Positions 1 through 5,737 of a DNA stretch of 7,839 nt are shown in pieces. The DNA is from an uncultured Chloroflexota bacterium (lineage in GTDB: Bacteria > Chloroflexota > Limnocylindria > Limnocylindrales > CSP1-4). How positions within the stretch are numbered: position 1 is the first letter of the stretch; every line of letters begins with the position of its first letter. The notes under the pieces were generated by a model. The model was not told the origin of the DNA and did no database searches. It saw nothing but the letters and a program-made list of their open reading frames with translations. The position numbers and the translations under genes were made by a program. The stretch lies in contig CAIXZV010000409.1 in the NCBI GenBank assembly GCA_903924005.1, positions 1 to 7,839 on the forward strand, written 5' to 3'.

Positions 1-20
1 GACCCTCCGGCACAGTGAGA

Positions 21-37
21 GTGCGGCGAGGCCGCAC
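21..37 (+). promoter_or_regulatory. Leader stem-loop next to the RBS of the first surface-protein gene
   Basis: A perfect 7-bp inverted repeat (GTGCGGC / GCCGCAC, loop GAG) ends four bases before the Shine-Dalgarno-like GGGGAGCGAG at 41-50. A comparable hairpin sits at the same place before the paralogous gene downstream, so it may act in mRNA stability or translation control. The role is inferred; the pairing is seen directly. Confidence 0.45.
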
Positions 38-40
38 AAC

Positions 41-50
41 GGGGAGCGAG
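41..50 (+). promoter_or_regulatory. Ribosome binding site fixing the start at 54
   Basis: GGGGAGCGAG lies three bases before ATG 54. The same ten bases precede the paralogue's ATG at 1062 (positions 1050-1059, two bases before it). This shared context selects these starts over upstream in-frame starts (GTG 15 for the first gene, ATG 978 for the second), which would put charged residues before the signal peptide. Confidence 0.6.
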
Positions 51-53
51 AGA

Positions 54-785
54 ATGACGATCACCAAGTCTCTGCGGCTGGCCGGATGGCTGGCTTCGGC
101 GGCACTCGTGGGGGCCGCGCTGTTTGCGCCGGTCGCCGTGTCCGCCCACAACGGCGGCTCCAGCGAGGGCAGCCACAACGACAGCTGCGCATCGGCGTCA
201 CCGTCGTTCACCACCGGCGACCACGTCGGCGGCAGCAGCGACAACTGCCAGAGCCCGGACCCGAGCAGCTGCTCAACCTTCGGCACTGACCACAGCGGCA
301 GCGTCAAGGGTAGCGAGGGCAGCGACGGCAACCACCACGACTGCGAGACCCCTGACCCGACCAGCTGCGCGACAGCCTCGCCGGCTATTGGTCACGGCTC
401 GTCCGTTGGTGACTGCAACCACCACGACAACGACTGCGACGACGCAACCGCGGCTCCGCTGCACGACGCGCAGGTTGGCGGCCACGACGATGGTCAGGGC
501 GACGATGTCTGCCCAACGCCCACGCCCACGCCCACCCTGGAGCCCACGCCCTCGCCAACCGAGGTGCCCACACCCACTCCGACGGTGTCCGTCTCCCCGA
601 ACCTGCCGAGCGGCAACGTCGGCGGTGAGACCGGCAACCCGAACGTGACCCCGCCGCCCACCGATGGTGGCGCGACCGTGGCAGCCGCCGCCTCGCACAG
701 CTGGACCACCCTCCTGCTGGCAGTCGCCGGCCTCCTGGCCAGCGTCCTCATCCTGACCCCGGCTGCGATCCGCCGCCGCCGGTAG
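54..785 (+). CDS. Secreted, C-terminally anchored Cys/His/Asp-rich surface protein (paralogue A)
   Basis: I do not recognise a named family. The 243-residue product has a signal peptide (residues 1-31, hydrophobic core about 10-28, likely cut after AVSA). A low-complexity Ser/Gly/Asp/His region (32-152) carries eight cysteines at 45, 65, 73, 97, 105, 121, 128 and 153. Two copies of a C-x7-C module, CQSPDPSSC (65-73) and CETPDPTSC (97-105), lie 32 residues apart, and HHD occurs twice (94-96, 123-125). A Pro/Thr stalk (154-182) leads to LPSGNVGGETGNPNVTPPPTD (184-204). A transmembrane helix (about 218-238) and RRRR end the protein. Expected topology is outside the cell with the tail in the membrane or processed to the envelope. 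The cysteine, histidine and aspartate content suggests metal binding or disulfide-bonded modules; this is inference. The gene has its own leader hairpin and terminator, so it is probably monocistronic. Its tandem paralogue starts at 1062. Confidence 0.85.
   Translation: MTITKSLRLAGWLASAALVGAALFAPVAVSAHNGGSSEGSHNDSCASASPSFTTGDHVGGSSDNCQSPDPSSCSTFGTDHSGSVKGSEGSDGNHHDCETPDPTSCATASPAIGHGSSVGDCNHHDNDCDDATAAPLHDAQVGGHDDGQGDDVCPTPTPTPTLEPTPSPTEVPTPTPTVSVSPNLPSGNVGGETGNPNVTPPPTDGGATVAAAASHSWTTLLLAVAGLLASVLILTPAAIRRRR
510..785 (+). repeat. Direct repeat, copy 1: Pro/Thr stalk and C-terminal anchor module
   Basis: This segment encodes the stalk, the GGETGNPNVTPPPTD segment, the transmembrane helix and the RRRR tail of paralogue A. 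It matches 1377-1649 with one codon of length difference. The first 47 bases (510-556) are identical to 1377-1423, and high identity continues to about 650. Within the stalk, short tandem CCCACG/CCCACC units encode Pro-Thr repeats. Confidence 0.9.
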
Positions 786-790
786 CCTCC

Positions 791-812
791 CCGGGTCCGG
801 GGACAGACCCGG
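791..812 (+). other. Small inverted repeat after the first surface-protein gene
   Basis: A 7-bp perfect stem (CCGGGTC / GACCCGG, 8-base loop) starts five bases after the stop codon, ahead of the main terminator. No T-tract follows, so it is more likely a 3' end stabiliser or part of the terminator region than an independent terminator. Confidence 0.4.
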
Positions 813-834
813 ACGGCCTCGCTCGAACTGAATA

Positions 835-871
835 GGGACCGGAGCCCTCGGGTTCCGGTCCCTTTCTTTTT
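835..871 (+). terminator. Rho-independent terminator of the first surface-protein gene
   Basis: A perfect 9-bp stem (GGGACCGGA at 835-843 with TCCGGTCCC at 854-862) is extended inward by a G-T pair and C-G pairs. It is followed by TTTCTTTTT (863-871). The core of the hairpin differs at only two positions from the hairpin after the paralogous gene (1712-1733), so the terminator appears to have been duplicated with the gene. Confidence 0.85.
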
Positions 872-920
872 GGTGCGTAGTGGCACCACTACCGTTTCCT
901 TGGCGCGCCATGTGGTGCGG

Positions 921-951
921 TTGGCAGTGGTTTAGCGTGGCTTCTGGTACT
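921..951 (+). promoter_or_regulatory. Possible promoter of the second surface-protein gene
   Basis: The 276-base gap (786-1061) holds the terminator region above, then a stretch less GC-rich than its surroundings. TTGGCA (921-926) and GGTACT (946-951), 19 bases apart, give a weak sigma-70-like pair about 110 bases before ATG 1062. A terminator upstream means a promoter must lie somewhere in 872-1061; this exact location is a guess. Confidence 0.25.
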
Positions 952-1005
952 GGACCGATAGGGATTTAGGGCCGACAATGACGGTGCCGCCAGTCATGGC
1001 GGATG

Positions 1006-1022
1006 CCGGGCGACCTGCCCGG
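1006..1022 (+). other. Short inverted repeat in the leader of the second gene
   Basis: CCGGGC / GCCCGG form a perfect 6-bp stem with a 5-base loop. It lies directly before the larger leader hairpin at 1024-1049, giving two consecutive stem-loops in the presumed 5' untranslated region. Confidence 0.35.
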
Positions 1023-1023
1023 G

Positions 1024-1049
1024 GGTGTGGGCCAGCAGGCCGTCACACC
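1024..1049 (+). promoter_or_regulatory. Leader stem-loop next to the RBS of the second surface-protein gene
   Basis: GGTGTG (1024-1029) pairs with CACACC (1044-1049). Inside it, GGCC (1030-1033) pairs with GGCC (1038-1041) around an AGCA loop, leaving a 2-base bulge (1042-1043). The hairpin ends directly at the RBS GGGGAGCGAG (1050-1059). It mirrors the hairpin at 21-37 in position but not in stem sequence, which favours a conserved structure. Function unknown. Confidence 0.45.
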
Positions 1050-1061
1050 GGGGAGCGAGTG

Positions 1062-1649
1062 ATGAACGCGAAGAAGCTGCTCATGCCGGCCGGTTGGCTG
1101 GCGGTGGCTGCCCTTCTGGTGACGGCGATGTTTGCGCCGGTCGCATCGGCGAACGACAGCAATCATGGCGATGGCTGGCACTTTGACGGCCACTGGCACT
1201 GGGAGTGCGACCGTGGCACGCCAACCACTGGGCCGGTCACGGTTGATCACGGCACCGGCGTTGCCGGGTGGGATTGGCACCACGACTGGTCGAGGGAATG
1301 CTGGAAGCCCAGCGCGGATCCCTGCGCCAGCGCCCACCCTGAGGCGCCAACCTCGGTGACGCACCATGACGTGGCGTGCCCAACGCCCACGCCCACGCCC
1401 ACCCTGGAGCCCACGCCCTCGCCCACAGAGGTGCCCACACCCACTCCGTCGGTGTCGGTTTCCCCGAACCTGCCAAGCGGCAACGTCGGGGGTGAGACCG
1501 GCAATCCAAACATCACACCCCCGCCAACGGATGGCGTGGCGGCCGTCGCCGCGGTCGCGCGCAGCTGGAGCACCCTGCTGCTTGCGATCATCGGCCTCCT
1601 CGCCAGCGTGCTGATCCTCACGCCGATGGCCATCCGCCGCCGCCGCTAG
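1062..1649 (+). CDS. Secreted, C-terminally anchored His/Trp/Cys-rich surface protein (paralogue B)
   Basis: This 195-residue paralogue of the protein at 54-785 is not one I can assign to a named family. Its signal peptide (1-30, likely cut after ASA) shares the AGWLA and FAPVA stretches with paralogue A. The core (31-105) is shorter and different: it is rich in Trp and His (GDGWHFDGHWHWEC, GWDWHHDW) with four cysteines at 49, 80, 88 and 106. C80-x7-C88 followed by ASAHP resembles C97-x7-C105-ATASP of paralogue A, a trace of common origin. The Pro/Thr stalk (107-130), LPSGNVGGETGNPNITPPPTD (137-157), transmembrane helix (about 169-191) and RRRR are nearly identical to paralogue A. His/Trp clustering suggests a metal- or ligand-binding extracellular domain; this is inference. 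ATG 1062 is chosen over ATG 978 because of the RBS and signal peptide shared with paralogue A. Confidence 0.85.
   Translation: MNAKKLLMPAGWLAVAALLVTAMFAPVASANDSNHGDGWHFDGHWHWECDRGTPTTGPVTVDHGTGVAGWDWHHDWSRECWKPSADPCASAHPEAPTSVTHHDVACPTPTPTPTLEPTPSPTEVPTPTPSVSVSPNLPSGNVGGETGNPNITPPPTDGVAAVAAVARSWSTLLLAIIGLLASVLILTPMAIRRRR
1377..1649 (+). repeat. Direct repeat, copy 2: Pro/Thr stalk and C-terminal anchor module
   Basis: Second copy of the 510-785 module. Identity is exact over 1377-1423. Later differences are mostly silent or conservative (NV to NI, AVAG to AIIG). The upstream cores of the two genes cannot be aligned at DNA level by eye, so conservation is concentrated in this C-terminal part. 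Confidence 0.9.
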
Positions 1650-1705
1650 CTCCCCGGCTCCGGCAACCGCCGAGTGGTATGTCAGTCGGCTGAACGGCCC
1701 ACAGT

Positions 1706-1740
1706 GAAGAACCGGAGCCTTCGGGCTCCGGTTCTTCGTT
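1706..1740 (+). terminator. Strong hairpin terminator between convergent transcription units
   Basis: A perfect 14-bp stem (1706-1719 with 1724-1737) is closed by a C(TTCG)G tetraloop, one of the most stable RNA loops. It is followed by GTTTGCG, a weak T-tract. It lies 56 bases after the stop of the plus-strand gene and 23 bases beyond the stop of the minus-strand operon (1761), so it may stop transcription from both sides. The minus-strand reading has no T-tract. Confidence 0.8.
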
Positions 1741-1760
1741 TGCGGCTGCTGCAGGGCGGC

Positions 1761-2510
1761 CTAGATCTCGATACGGGTCCCTGGCCAGACGAATGCCACC
1801 GGGCCGCCATAGAGGGCCTGCACGGACGCCAGGGTGGCCTCCGGGTCGCGCTGCAAGAGGATGTGCGTAAGCAGGACGCGGCCGGGTCTGGTTCGCGCGG
1901 CAAGCTCGCCAACCTGGGGGCCCGTCAGGTGCGCCACGCCTGCAGGTCCCGGCCCAACCCCAAAGGCAACTTCCACCAGGAGGGCATCTCCTGGGCGGAT
2001 GAGGGGCGCCAGATCGTCGATGCTGCCGCAGTCGCCGCTATACACAAGCCCCGGTCCGTCGCCGCTTGCAGGCGCAACACGGAACGCGTAGCTCTCCTCG
2101 GTGTGCCAGACCTTGCGCGACTCAAGCGTCAGATCGCCGATCGTTCGGGTTGTCTCGCCCAGGACATCGGTGTCGAGCGCCTGGGCTGTAAAGCCAGGCT
2201 CGGCGTGGAGCGCGTCAAGCCGGCCGTCAAGCCCGCTGGGGCCTAGAACGCGCATCCGGCGCGGCGGATTGAACTCGTAGCGCAGGTAGTGGCGCATCGG
2301 CACAAGGTCCACAAAGTGGTCCGGGTGCAGGTGGCTGATCACCACCGCGTCAAGGGCCTCTGGGCGACGGTCCGCGAAGATCCGCGAGAACGAGCCGTGG
2401 CCAAGGTCAAGCAGCAGGGTTGTGGAGCCGTGCATCACGAGATACGCGGCGCCTGCGGCGTTGTAGACGTCGGTATACGCGGGGCCAGCCCCCAAGACGC
2501 TCAGGCGCAT
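1761..2510 (-). CDS. Metallo-beta-lactamase-fold hydrolase (RNase Z/arylsulfatase-like)
   Basis: The 249-residue product begins MRLSVLGAGPAYTD, typical of the first strand of the MBL fold. The zinc motif HLHPDH gives H60, H62, D64 and H65. H136 (VWHTEES), D160 (YSGDCGS) and H216 (LLTHI) supply the remaining expected ligands. Length and motif order fit single-domain MBL hydrolases near the RNase Z/AtsA/PhnP group. The RNase Z exosite arm is not visible, so the substrate (phosphodiester, sulfate ester or other) cannot be told. ATG 2510 is preferred to upstream in-frame starts because AGAGG (2516-2520) precedes it by five bases and the fold starts there. It begins two bases after the stop of the PHP gene, which implies translational coupling and a shared process. 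It is the last gene of the operon. Confidence 0.85.
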   Translation of the reverse strand: MRLSVLGAGPAYTDVYNAAGAAYLVMHGSTTLLLDLGHGSFSRIFADRRPEALDAVVISHLHPDHFVDLVPMRHYLRYEFNPPRRMRVLGPSGLDGRLDALHAEPGFTAQALDTDVLGETTRTIGDLTLESRKVWHTEESYAFRVAPASGDGPGLVYSGDCGSIDDLAPLIRPGDALLVEVAFGVGPGPAGVAHLTGPQVGELAARTRPGRVLLTHILLQRDPEATLASVQALYGGPVAFVWPGTRIEI

Positions 2511-2512
2511 GC

Positions 2513-3418
2513 CTACCTCTTCAAGCCCGATATCGGCACGTCCACCCGCCCCGCCCCGCGCCGAAACGCGAGCGCCGCAAACCCGGCGGCCGACGCAAGA
2601 CGGTAGGCCTCGGCGAGACCGTACCCAAACCATTCGGTCCGGTGCGCATCCGAGCCGACGGCCACGTGCCTGCCGCCAAGCTCCCGGTAGCGTGCCACGA
2701 TGTTGGCCGCCGGGTACGTCTCGCGCGGCAGTTGGCGCAGACCCGACGCGTTCACCTCAAGCGCCGTGCCCGTGTCGATCATCGCTGCAAGCACCGGCTC
2801 ATACAGTTCGGGTGCCTTCGCCAGGTCTGCGGGCAAGACGTGGGGCACGAGGTAGCGCTTCACGAAGTCCATGTGGCCAATCGTGTCGAACAGGCCGCTG
2901 TGCGCCGCGCCGATCACCTCGTCAAAGTACGGAGCCACCACGTCTGCCAGGCGCTTGCCCGCGACAAACGAGGCCACGTTGGATGCTTTGTACGGCGACT
3001 CGGCGCTGATGTGGACGCTGCCGATGACGTAGTCATGCGGGTGTCGCTTGAGCCACCCGCGGATGTCGTCCTCATACGCTCGCTCGTACGTGATCTCCAC
3101 GCCAAACCGAATGGCCAGCCCCTGTGGCGCCCAGCGTTTGGCTGCCTCGCGCACATCGCGCTCACGGTCCGCAAACGACGCGAAGCCATAGGCGGGCATC
3201 GCGGGATCGAAGTCCACGTGGTCGGTGATGGCAAGTTCGGCTAGGCCCCGGTCTACGGCTAGGACGCAGTACGCCTCAAGCATCGCGTTTGCGTCGGGCG
3301 AGCGGACCGTGTGCAGATGTGCGTCCAGCGGCAGCGAGACGGGTACGGCAAGCCCCGCGGCGGTGCCCGCCAGAAAGACCTCGCGCTCAATCTCCGCGCG
3401 GTCGCGCGTGTCGCTCAC
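2513..3418 (-). CDS. PHP-domain phosphoesterase, histidinol-phosphatase-like
   Basis: The 301-residue product has the ordered metal-binding motifs of the PHP family: DAHLHT (D32, H34, H36), TDHVDF (D66, H67), GVEITYE (E108), GSVHI (H136), GHMDFVKR (H182, D184), EVN (E221) and GSDAH (D257, H259). All expected ligands are present, so it is probably an active trinuclear metal phosphoesterase. Length and spacing match HisK-type histidinol-phosphate phosphatases, but no other histidine biosynthesis gene is in the window. A different phosphorylated substrate is therefore equally possible. The start is GTG at 3418, two bases after the kbl stop, without a clear RBS, so re-initiation is likely. The residues before about 28 carry no motif, and a later start cannot be excluded. 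Confidence 0.85.
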   Translation of the reverse strand: MSDTRDRAEIEREVFLAGTAAGLAVPVSLPLDAHLHTVRSPDANAMLEAYCVLAVDRGLAELAITDHVDFDPAMPAYGFASFADRERDVREAAKRWAPQGLAIRFGVEITYERAYEDDIRGWLKRHPHDYVIGSVHISAESPYKASNVASFVAGKRLADVVAPYFDEVIGAAHSGLFDTIGHMDFVKRYLVPHVLPADLAKAPELYEPVLAAMIDTGTALEVNASGLRQLPRETYPAANIVARYRELGGRHVAVGSDAHRTEWFGYGLAEAYRLASAAGFAALAFRRGAGRVDVPISGLKR

Positions 3419-3420
3419 CG

Positions 3421-4647
3421 CTAGCCCGCGATGACGCCGAGCTCGCGCCCGACACGGTCGAACGCGGCGAGTGCCTGATCCAGCTGATCGTCGGTGTGCG
3501 CAGCGGTCACGATGGTCCTGATCCGCGCCCGGTCCAGCGCCACCGTCGGGAAGATGACCGAGGTACCGAACACGCCTTCCTCAAACAGGCGGCTGCTAAA
3601 CCTGATGGTTGTCTCGCTGTTGCCCAGCATGACCGGTGTGATTGGCGTCTCCGAGTGCCCCGTGTTGAAGCCCAGACGCGTCAGCTCCGTCTTGAACCGG
3701 CGGGTGTTGGCCCAAAGGCGCTCAATCAGCCAGGGTTCGTCCACCATGATCTTGATGGCCTCGCTGCAGGCTGCGGCAACAGCCGGCGGGTGGCTGGTGG
3801 AGAACAGGAACGGCCGCGCCCGCTGGACCAGGATGTCGCGCAGGTTCTGGGACCCGGCCACGTAGCCGCCCAGCACGCCCACGGCCTTGCTCAGCGTTCC
3901 CACCTGGATGGCCACCCGGCCCTCAAGCCCGAAATGGCTGACGGAGCCGCGCCCGTCCTTGCCCAGCACGCCCGAGGCATGGGCGTCGTCCACCATGACC
4001 GCGGCACCGTAGGCTTCGGCCGCCTCCACGATCGCCGGCAGCGGCGCGATGTCGCCGTCCATGGAGAAGACGCCGTCGGTCACCACCAGGATCAGCCGGT
4101 AGGGCTGGCCGTGGCCGTCGCGGCCCGCTGTGACCGCCTCCGCGAGCACCGCGCGCAGGGATTCTGGGTCCGCGTGCTTGAACACCTTGCGCGGCGCCTT
4201 CGAGAGGCGCATGCCGTCAATGATCGAGGCGTGGTTGAGCTCGTCCGAGACGATGAGGTCTGCCTCACCTGTGATGGTGGGGATGACGCCGGTGTTTGCG
4301 GTGAAGCCGCTCTGGAAGGTGAGGACGGCCTCGGTGTGCTTGAAGGCGGCCAGCTCCGCCTCCAGCGCTTCGTGCAGCGTCATGGTCCCAGCGATCGTCC
4401 GCACGGCGCCAGCGCCCGCGCCATAGCGCTCCACGGCCTCGATGGCCGCACGCTTCATCCGTGGGTGGTGCGACAGCCCCAGGTAGTCGTTGGAAGAGAG
4501 GCTGATGACCTCGCGCCCGTCCATGACCGCCACGGGCCCCTGCGCCGAGGACATCACGCGCAGCGGCCGGTACAGGTGGTTCTCGCGCATGGCGGCAAGC
4601 TCATCGCCGATAAACGCGAGGGGATCGGGTCTGCCAGCTGGGTCCAT
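3421..4647 (-). CDS. kbl: 2-amino-3-ketobutyrate CoA ligase (glycine C-acetyltransferase)
   Basis: This PLP enzyme of the alpha-oxoamine synthase family cleaves 2-amino-3-ketobutyrate with CoA to glycine and acetyl-CoA, the second step of threonine catabolism. The 408 residues fit the family length (about 400). Visible hallmarks are SSNDYLGL (51-58), LNHASIIDG (137-145, with the PLP-stacking H139), TDGVFSMDGD (190-199), VDDAH (219-223), the PLP-lysine motif TLSKAVG (K254), RPFLFSTS (278-285) and a C-terminal ARIRT...AAHT...LGVIAG as in characterised Kbl. BioF and HemA/Spt paralogues share the fold, but the preceding tdh gene and the close match of NHASIIDG and FSMDG to Kbl favour this assignment. 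ATG 4647 is supported by GGAGGAGG at 4655-4662. The gene starts 29 bases after the tdh stop and ends two bases before the PHP start. Confidence 0.92.
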   Translation of the reverse strand: MDPAGRPDPLAFIGDELAAMRENHLYRPLRVMSSAQGPVAVMDGREVISLSSNDYLGLSHHPRMKRAAIEAVERYGAGAGAVRTIAGTMTLHEALEAELAAFKHTEAVLTFQSGFTANTGVIPTITGEADLIVSDELNHASIIDGMRLSKAPRKVFKHADPESLRAVLAEAVTAGRDGHGQPYRLILVVTDGVFSMDGDIAPLPAIVEAAEAYGAAVMVDDAHASGVLGKDGRGSVSHFGLEGRVAIQVGTLSKAVGVLGGYVAGSQNLRDILVQRARPFLFSTSHPPAVAAACSEAIKIMVDEPWLIERLWANTRRFKTELTRLGFNTGHSETPITPVMLGNSETTIRFSSRLFEEGVFGTSVIFPTVALDRARIRTIVTAAHTDDQLDQALAAFDRVGRELGVIAG

Positions 4648-4654
4648 CGTGATG

Positions 4655-4662
4655 CCTCCTCC
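4655..4662 (-). promoter_or_regulatory. Strong ribosome binding site of kbl
   Basis: On the minus strand GGAGGAGG lies seven bases before ATG 4647 in the tdh-kbl gap. It decides the start, since the reading frame stays open upstream to 4824 inside tdh without a comparable site. Confidence 0.8.
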
Positions 4663-4676
4663 GCGCCCGACGCGGC

Positions 4677-5705
4677 CTACGCGGTCCAGTCCAGGATGAC
4701 CTTGCCTGAGTCCCCGGAGCGGGCCGTGGCAAAGGCCTCCGCAAAGTCGCGGAACCCGAAGCGATGGGTGATCGCTGGCCGGATGTCCAGACCGGACTGG
4801 AGCATCACGGTCATCTTGTACCAAGTCTCGTACATCTCACGGCCGTAGATGCCGCGGATGGTGAGCAACTTGAAGACAATCTCGTTGACGTCGATGGCGA
4901 TGTCCTCGGTGGGGATGCCGAGGATGGCGATGGATCCGCCGTGCGCCATGGCGTCGATGGCGCCGCGGACGGCGGCCGGGTTGCCGCTCATCTCCAGGGC
5001 CACATCAAAGCCCTCAACCATCCCAAGCTCCGCCATGACCTCCTTGATGTCCTGCGTCCGGGGATCCACAACCGCGGTGGCGCCCATCTGCTTGGCCAGC
5101 GCGCGGCGGACCGGGTTTGGCTCCGACACCACGACGAACCGAGCGCCGGCATGCCGGGCGACGGCGGTGGCCATCAGGCCGATGGGTCCGGCACCCGTGA
5201 CCAGGACGTCTTCGCCAAGGACCGGGAACGCAAGCGCCGTGTGGACCGCGTTGCCAAACGGGTCAAAGATGGCAGCGACATCCTCGTCAACGCCCGGCCA
5301 GTGGTGCCAGATGTTGGTCATCGGCAGCGCCACGTACTCCGCAAAGGCGCCGTCGCGGCCCACGCCAAGACCCACCGTGTGGGCGCAGAGGTGGCGCCGC
5401 CCGGCCATGCAGTGACGGCAGCGCCCGCAGGTGACGTGGCCCTCGCCGCTGACGATGTTGCCGGGGCGGAAGTCGCTGACGTTGGCGCCAACCTCCACAA
5501 TCTCGCCCACAAACTCGTGGCCCGCGATCAGCGGGGGGTTGATGGTCTTGGCGGCCCACGGATCCCACGACTCGATATGGAGGTCCGTGCCGCAGATCCC
5601 CGTCTTGTGCACGCGGATCAGGACGTCGTTGATCCCCAGGTTGGGTTCCGGCACCTCGGTCAGCGTGAGACCCGGACCGGCTGCCGTCTTGACGAGAGCG
5701 AGCAT
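4677..5705 (-). CDS. tdh: L-threonine 3-dehydrogenase (zinc-dependent, NAD+)
   Basis: This medium-chain dehydrogenase oxidises L-threonine to 2-amino-3-ketobutyrate with NAD+, feeding Kbl. Its 342 residues match the E. coli enzyme in length and run almost collinear with it. Catalytic zinc residues are visible in KTGICGTDLH (C38, T40, H43) and GHEFVGE (H63, E64). The structural zinc cysteines are C93, C96, C99 and C107. The Tdh signature AAIFDPFGNAVHTAL is at 144-158. The Rossmann motif GAGPIG is at 171-176 with E195 at the end of the second strand, indicating NAD+. EGFDVALEMSG, IYGREMYETWYKM and SGKVILDW are Tdh-typical and separate it from other alcohol dehydrogenases. ATG 5705 follows AGGAGG (5710-5715) by four bases. 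It lies 32 bases after the FAH-family gene and 29 before kbl, forming the conserved tdh-kbl pair. Confidence 0.96.
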   Translation of the reverse strand: MLALVKTAAGPGLTLTEVPEPNLGINDVLIRVHKTGICGTDLHIESWDPWAAKTINPPLIAGHEFVGEIVEVGANVSDFRPGNIVSGEGHVTCGRCRHCMAGRRHLCAHTVGLGVGRDGAFAEYVALPMTNIWHHWPGVDEDVAAIFDPFGNAVHTALAFPVLGEDVLVTGAGPIGLMATAVARHAGARFVVVSEPNPVRRALAKQMGATAVVDPRTQDIKEVMAELGMVEGFDVALEMSGNPAAVRGAIDAMAHGGSIAILGIPTEDIAIDVNEIVFKLLTIRGIYGREMYETWYKMTVMLQSGLDIRPAITHRFGFRDFAEAFATARSGDSGKVILDWTA

Positions 5706-5737
5706 GGCGCCTCCTGCAGGGGGCGGTCGCGTCGAGG

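Noticed and set aside
510..560. CRISPR-like short repeats (CCCACG units)
   Set aside because: They are in-frame Pro-Thr codon repeats inside a gene, without spacers.
600..620. NLPSGN as a canonical LPXTG sortase motif
   Set aside because: The fourth and fifth residues do not fit (LPSGN), and about 29 residues separate it from the hydrophobic helix, too far for a normal sorting signal. PPPTD is better placed.
273..911. 212-codon minus-strand frame over the first surface-protein gene
   Set aside because: It crosses the terminator at 835-871 and reads the complement of the Pro/Thr repeats; the plus-strand gene has a signal peptide, stalk, transmembrane tail and RBS.
3421..4647. Assignment as BioF (8-amino-7-oxononanoate synthase)
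   Set aside because: Same fold, but the tdh neighbour, the NHASIIDG and FSMDG context and the C-terminal LGVIAG fit Kbl better, and no other biotin gene is present.
3289..4848. 519-codon open frame on the plus strand
   Set aside because: It lies opposite kbl and the upstream part of its neighbours, whose motifs are unmistakable. Long antisense frames are common in GC-rich genes, and its translation shows no family motif.
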